Source: Myxococcales bacterium (GTDB lineage: Bacteria > Myxococcota_A > UBA796 > GCA-2862545). Taken from it: DNA of 33,378 bases. The notes beneath the pieces are model-generated. The model worked only from the letters and a program-made list of their open reading frames with translations, was not told the DNA's origin and searched no databases. Position 1 is the stretch's first letter. Each line of letters starts with the position of its first letter. Position numbers and translations under genes: made by a program. The stretch covers positions 1-33,378 of the forward strand of contig JAHQVJ010000253.1 of the NCBI GenBank assembly GCA_019634415.1, written 5' to 3'. Of the stretch, positions 29,823 through 33,378 are shown piece by piece.

Positions 29823-31844
29823 ATGATCCTCTGGATGACGCCTCTCCTGCTCGCCTGCTCCGGCAACGATCCCGAGGGCGAAGGGAGCGAGGTGGCGCAA
29901 CCGCACGTCTCCCTCGACGCCATCGACCAGAGCCTGCCCGTGGGCTTCGTGGGCGAGCGCTACGACACGTCGCTGAAGGTGGGCGGCGGCACGCCCCCCT
30001 ACGAGTGGACGGTGGTGGACGGCTTCCGGCTGCCGGGCGGCTTGTCGTTCGGACCCGACGGGGAGCTCGCGGGGATCCCCACCGAGGCAGGGCAGCACGA
30101 GGTGCCCGTGGTGGTGGCCGACAGTGCGGGTCGCGACAAGCGCGTGCGCTTGACGATCCCCATCGTGCTCGAGCCGCGCCCGGTGGCTTGCGGAGAGACC
30201 ATCGGTGGAACCTTCGACGGCAACGGCTTCACCTTCGGGGGGCCCGATCTCGACGACCTGCGCAACCTGGAGTGGCTCACGGTCACCCTTCCCGACGACC
30301 TGACCCAGCGCATCGAGCTGGTGTTCGACATGCCGGGCAGCTTGGTGAGCTACGTGCAGCGCCCCTTCGAGCAGCTGGGCTCCTGGAACATCGAAGACCA
30401 CTACGTGCCCACGTTCGTCAGCCCCACGCTGGGCGAGAGCACGGTCACGGTGGACCCGGGCACCAACCCCAGCCTGACCGGGTTCGCCAGCGCGGGACGG
30501 ATCCCGGTGCTGCTGGTGGCTCAGTCCGGCGGACCGTGGGAGATGACGGTGGTGTGCACCGACGGCCCGGTGTTCGAGCGCGTGGCGCAGTGGCCCGTGG
30601 AGATCGGCACCGAGCTGTCCATCGACTACGACGTGTGGGGCCCCGACGCTGGCGTACGGATCTACACCCCCGATCCGCTTCCCGAGTGGATGGTGTGGAA
30701 CGAGGAGACGGGTGAGGTCACGGGGATCGCCGTCGAGGCGGGCGCCTGGGAGTTCGACGTGATCGCCGAGACCGAGGACGGCCGGATGCGCCAGGAGCGC
30801 TCGATCATCGGTGTGTACGACGTGATCGAGACGGCCTGCGACACCACCACGCCGGTGCCGACCACGGAGGGCTACTTCGACGGTGAGTTCACCACCTACT
30901 GGGATCCGAGGGGCTACTCGGTGGCCCGCGTGCCCCTGGCGGGACTGTCTCCGTCGCAGCTCACCTTTCGGCTCTCGGGCACCAACGCCAACTACGTGGG
31001 GATCGCCGACCCGGCGCCTGGCTGGCTGAAGTTCTATGCGGGTGCCGACGGCGAGCTGGGCTCGGGGGCGCCTGCGCAGATCGACGTCACCGCCCGCACC
31101 TACCCCGCCGTGCACCACTACCTCGACGACGAGCAGATCTACGTGATCTCGGCCCACACGGGCGCGGGGCCGGGGAGCCTGGCGCTCGAGGTGGAGTGCG
31201 ACGACGCGCCCCGTCCCGACATGGCCGGCCTGCCCGTGGTGCAGCCGCTGGTGACGGCGGACTTCGGGCTGCCCGCCACGGGCGGTGTGCCTCCCTACCT
31301 GTTCACGGCCACGGGGCTCCCCGATGGGCTGTCCATTCGGGAAGACCGCCTCATCGGCGTGACGAGCGAACAGGGCGCTCACCCGCTGCAGCTGACGGTG
31401 GAGGACTCGGTGGGTGCCTCCACCGACGCCCTGTACACCCTGTACGTGGGCACCGAGGCCGCTTGTGCGGGGGCAGAGGCCATCGCCTGCGACGACGTGA
31501 AGTCGGGGACCTTCACCACCACCTACTTCTCCGACGACAACGGATCCGGATCCACCCGGGTGTTCTGCTTGATTCCCGAGCCCGGCCAGTCCTTGGGGTT
31601 CGACGTGTCGTCCACCGATGGCGAGATCCGCGTGGACGTGGCCGATCCGGGTGGCGTGCGCCTGGATGCCTTCGATGGCGCGCGCTCCACCTTCGTGGCC
31701 CTGGTGGAGCGGGACTCGTCGGAGGGGATTGCGCTGAATCCATGGTCGTGGCCGGATCTCGACGACTACGACCACCTGCCCTTGTTCGTAGCCGTGCGTG
31801 CCTTCAACGCAGGCGACTGGACGGTCCACCTCTCCTGCCAGTAG
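29823..31844 (+). CDS. Surface lipoprotein with three repeated Ig-like plus beta-sandwich units
   Basis: 673 aa; GGAG at 29811-29814 is 8 nt before the ATG. Lipobox LLAC (Cys12). Three units can be seen. Each begins with a putative Ig-like (He_PIG-type) domain: GGTPPYEW with ELAGIPTEAG in unit 1 (about 36-117), a diverged copy in unit 2 (about 256-333, EVTGIAVEAG), and GGVPPYLF in unit 3 (about 470-542). Each Ig part is followed by a Cys-flanked domain resembling PPC-type sandwiches: C123-C245, C339-C459 and C556-C672. The Cys positions repeat every 213-217 residues. It is probably an adhesive or structural cell-surface protein; no enzyme motif is seen. Confidence 0.85.
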   Translation: MILWMTPLLLACSGNDPEGEGSEVAQPHVSLDAIDQSLPVGFVGERYDTSLKVGGGTPPYEWTVVDGFRLPGGLSFGPDGELAGIPTEAGQHEVPVVVADSAGRDKRVRLTIPIVLEPRPVACGETIGGTFDGNGFTFGGPDLDDLRNLEWLTVTLPDDLTQRIELVFDMPGSLVSYVQRPFEQLGSWNIEDHYVPTFVSPTLGESTVTVDPGTNPSLTGFASAGRIPVLLVAQSGGPWEMTVVCTDGPVFERVAQWPVEIGTELSIDYDVWGPDAGVRIYTPDPLPEWMVWNEETGEVTGIAVEAGAWEFDVIAETEDGRMRQERSIIGVYDVIETACDTTTPVPTTEGYFDGEFTTYWDPRGYSVARVPLAGLSPSQLTFRLSGTNANYVGIADPAPGWLKFYAGADGELGSGAPAQIDVTARTYPAVHHYLDDEQIYVISAHTGAGPGSLALEVECDDAPRPDMAGLPVVQPLVTADFGLPATGGVPPYLFTATGLPDGLSIREDRLIGVTSEQGAHPLQLTVEDSVGASTDALYTLYVGTEAACAGAEAIACDDVKSGTFTTTYFSDDNGSGSTRVFCLIPEPGQSLGFDVSSTDGEIRVDVADPGGVRLDAFDGARSTFVALVERDSSEGIALNPWSWPDLDDYDHLPLFVAVRAFNAGDWTVHLSCQ

Positions 31845-31867
31845 GCTGAGACGCGGATGAGGTGGGC

Positions 31868-32209
31868 ATGCCAAAGATCACAACCGTTCGGTTGAAGGAT
31901 CACATTGCCGCAGAGGTCATGCTGCAAGTCGCCTGCGTGATGCGGGCCGACGGTGGGCAGCTGGAGCCACGCTTCGTGGCTGGGCCGGACGACGGCGAGG
32001 ATCTCGAGCCGGAGCTGGAGCTGTTCATGGACTGGGACGGGCTGCGCGTCGACGGGCGGGGAACCTACGCCCAGGACGACGACGAGTGCCGGTCCCGCCG
32101 GGTGGATCTGCGGGGTCCCACGGATGCCGATCCGGGGCCGCTTCCGATGGAGGAGGCTCCCGAGGACATCACGGCGAAGCATCTGATCCTGCGTCCTTCC
32201 GCGCCGTAG
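31868..32209 (+). CDS. Small acidic protein, unrecognised
   Basis: 113 aa from ATG 31868, preceded by GAGG (31859-31862) with a 5-nt spacer; a GTG at 31862 is an alternative. The sequence begins MPKITTVRLKDHIAAEVML and is rich in Asp, Glu and Pro in the second half, with two Cys and no membrane helix. No family is recognised. It starts 23 bp after the Ig-like lipoprotein stop, so it may share that transcript. Its TAG stop abuts the TAG stop of the convergent TauE/SafE gene (TAGCTA, 32207-32212), with no space between them. Confidence 0.65.
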   Translation: MPKITTVRLKDHIAAEVMLQVACVMRADGGQLEPRFVAGPDDGEDLEPELELFMDWDGLRVDGRGTYAQDDDECRSRRVDLRGPTDADPGPLPMEEAPEDITAKHLILRPSAP

Positions 32210-32947
32210 CTACGCGAGGAGCAGGCGGGCGGCGGTGGCCACCACCACCAGCGCCAGGGTGATGCGGATCAGCGGCGCCCCAGCTCCCACCGTGAGCTGC
32301 GTGCCGAGGTAGCCGCCTCCGGCGGAGCCCACCGCCAGCGCCGCCCCGGCGAGCCAGTCCACGAAGCCCATGGCCACGAAGATGGCCAGGGCCGGCACGG
32401 TGAGGGCCGCCACGAGCCACACCTTGCGCGCGTTGGCGCGAACCGGATCCGAGCCACCGAGCACCACCAGCGCGGGCAGCAGCAGCACGCCCACGCCGGC
32501 CTGCAGGAAGCCGCCGTAGGCTCCCGCGAAGACGAGGGCCGGCCACCGCCACGGGCTCGGCGGCCCGACCTCGCTCCAGGCGCGGGGTCGCAGCAGCGAC
32601 AGCCCGATCATGGCGAGCATGGTGAGCGCCAGCACCCGCTCGAACACGGCGGGATCGAGCACGGCCGACAGGGTGGCGCCGACGATGCCCCCGCCCACCA
32701 CCGCCAGCGCCTGCGGGAGCAGCGGCGCGTCGGACTGGACCCCCGCGCGGCGGAAGGCCGCGACGGCGGTCAGCGACTGCGCCATCACGCCGACGCGGTT
32801 GGTGGCGTTGGCGACCTGCGGTGGCAGGCCGAGCCAGATCATGGCGGACAGCGTGAGGAACGAGCCGCCACCGGCGAGCGTGTTCACGACGCCGGCCACC
32901 AGACCCACAGCGAGGAGCACTCCAGCGGTCTTTGGATCTGGGGCCAT
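32210..32947 (-). CDS. TauE/SafE family membrane permease
   Basis: 245 aa with about eight hydrophobic segments. The N-terminal GLVAGVVNTLAGGGSFLTL and the repeated YGGFLQAGVGVLLLPAL are family hallmarks of TauE/SafE proteins, which export sulfite, sulfoacetate or related organic anions across the inner membrane; the substrate here is unknown. The ATG at 32947 was chosen because the upstream frame runs into the EF-G gene, whose stop is 16 bp away. It probably shares an operon with that gene. Confidence 0.9.
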   Translation of the reverse strand: MAPDPKTAGVLLAVGLVAGVVNTLAGGGSFLTLSAMIWLGLPPQVANATNRVGVMAQSLTAVAAFRRAGVQSDAPLLPQALAVVGGGIVGATLSAVLDPAVFERVLALTMLAMIGLSLLRPRAWSEVGPPSPWRWPALVFAGAYGGFLQAGVGVLLLPALVVLGGSDPVRANARKVWLVAALTVPALAIFVAMGFVDWLAGAALAVGSAGGGYLGTQLTVGAGAPLIRITLALVVVATAARLLLA

Positions 32948-32963
32948 CACATCCGGTCTCCGG

Positions 32964-33378
32964 TCAGGGAGCTGCGGCGTAACCTCGTGGCTCCATGGCG
33001 AAGGTCCCGCCCCCCGCCGTGGCGCTCCGAAGCGTGGCTGCGAAGCCCAGCATCCGAGCCAGCGGCACGTCCGCTTCCGCGCGGGACAGGCCGCCTGCCT
33101 CCGATGCGTCCAGGAGCACGCCGCCCCGCGCCAGCAGGGTGGACGCCAGCACGCCGGGGCGCACCTCCGGGGCCTCCGCCACCACGCGCATGATGGGCTC
33201 GAGGACCACGGTTGTCGCGCGCTCCGCCGCCTGCTTGAGGGCCCGACTGGCCGCCATGCGGAAGGCGTCGTCGCTGGAGTCGTTGGGATGGGTCTTTCCA
33301 TCCGTGACCACCACCGCCACGCCGATGAGCGGCCAGTCGCCGCCAGCGCCGTCGCGCATCGCTGCCAGGAATCCCGCC
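32964..33378 (-). CDS. fusA: Elongation factor G, C-terminal part (gene cut by window edge)
   Basis: Partial: 137 codons, with no start codon in the window; the frame is open to the last base. The C-terminal domains IV and V of EF-G are clear: DWPLIGVAVVVTDGKTHPNDSSDDAF, then VVLEPIMRV, VPLARMLGFAATLRSATAGGGTFAME. In EF-G these move tRNA and mRNA on the ribosome. The sequence is fairly diverged from typical FusA, so it may be a second, FusA2-like copy; the GTPase half lies outside the window. Confidence 0.85.
   Translation of the reverse strand, partial: AGFLAAMRDGAGGDWPLIGVAVVVTDGKTHPNDSSDDAFRMAASRALKQAAERATTVVLEPIMRVVAEAPEVRPGVLASTLLARGGVLLDASEAGGLSRAEADVPLARMLGFAATLRSATAGGGTFAMEPRGYAAAP

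Overview
The window is very GC-rich, gene-dense DNA with many overlapping start/stop codons, and it looks chromosomal. The gene content suggests a member of the Myxococcota (the former Deltaproteobacteria) or a close relative: large Ser/Thr kinases fused to TPR-type regions, two CHAT-protease genes, an FHA protein, a tiny lipoprotein made almost only of Asp/Thr/Ala/Ser, a cytochrome c/copper type II monooxygenase lipoprotein with a Cys-rich tail, and an Ig-like surface lipoprotein. This placement is an inference from gene families; no rRNA, tRNA or housekeeping marker is complete here.

Layout. 1-300: three arrays of 7-bp (or 14-bp) tandem repeats. 300-7363: an SPFH/GYF_2 protein (-), a small membrane protein (+), an M16 zinc-protease lipoprotein (+), an MFS transporter (-) and a membrane-anchored coiled-coil protein (-). 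7602-18394 (+): two tandem paralogous Ser/Thr kinases joined by a TTGA stop/start overlap, then a membrane-anchored Smr-like protein, a single-pass membrane protein and a TPR-CHAT protease with a signal-like N-terminus. 18369-20982 (-): a vitamin B12/siderophore-type ABC importer (binding protein, ATPase, permease, each overlapping the next by one to four bases). 21095-22981 (+): an ABC-F ATPase. 23020-23196 (+): the Asp-rich mini-lipoprotein, followed by a convincing terminator. 23310-26981 (+): three overlapping genes, CHAT-(Clp_N-like)-FHA and two unrecognised proteins. 27029-32209: a CDGSH iron-sulfur protein (+), SlyD (-), the cytochrome/copper monooxygenase (-), a three-unit Ig-like lipoprotein (+) and a small orphan (+). 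32210-33378 (-): a TauE/SafE permease and the 3' end of an EF-G gene.

How the genes may work together. The strongest candidates for an undescribed system are the two CHAT loci. Locus 1 couples two kinases, whose central NTPase modules have lost recognisable Walker A residues, to a membrane Smr-like protein and a CHAT peptidase. Locus 2, about 5 kb downstream, couples a cytosolic CHAT peptidase to a phosphothreonine-binding FHA domain through a region that resembles the Clp N-domain. A pathway in which kinases phosphorylate Thr residues that the FHA-CHAT protein then reads is an attractive inference, but nothing in the sequence proves it. The rest looks like ordinary transport, envelope and redox functions. 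No CRISPR array, insertion sequence, tRNA or rRNA was seen, and no gene-free stretch exceeds 300 bases.
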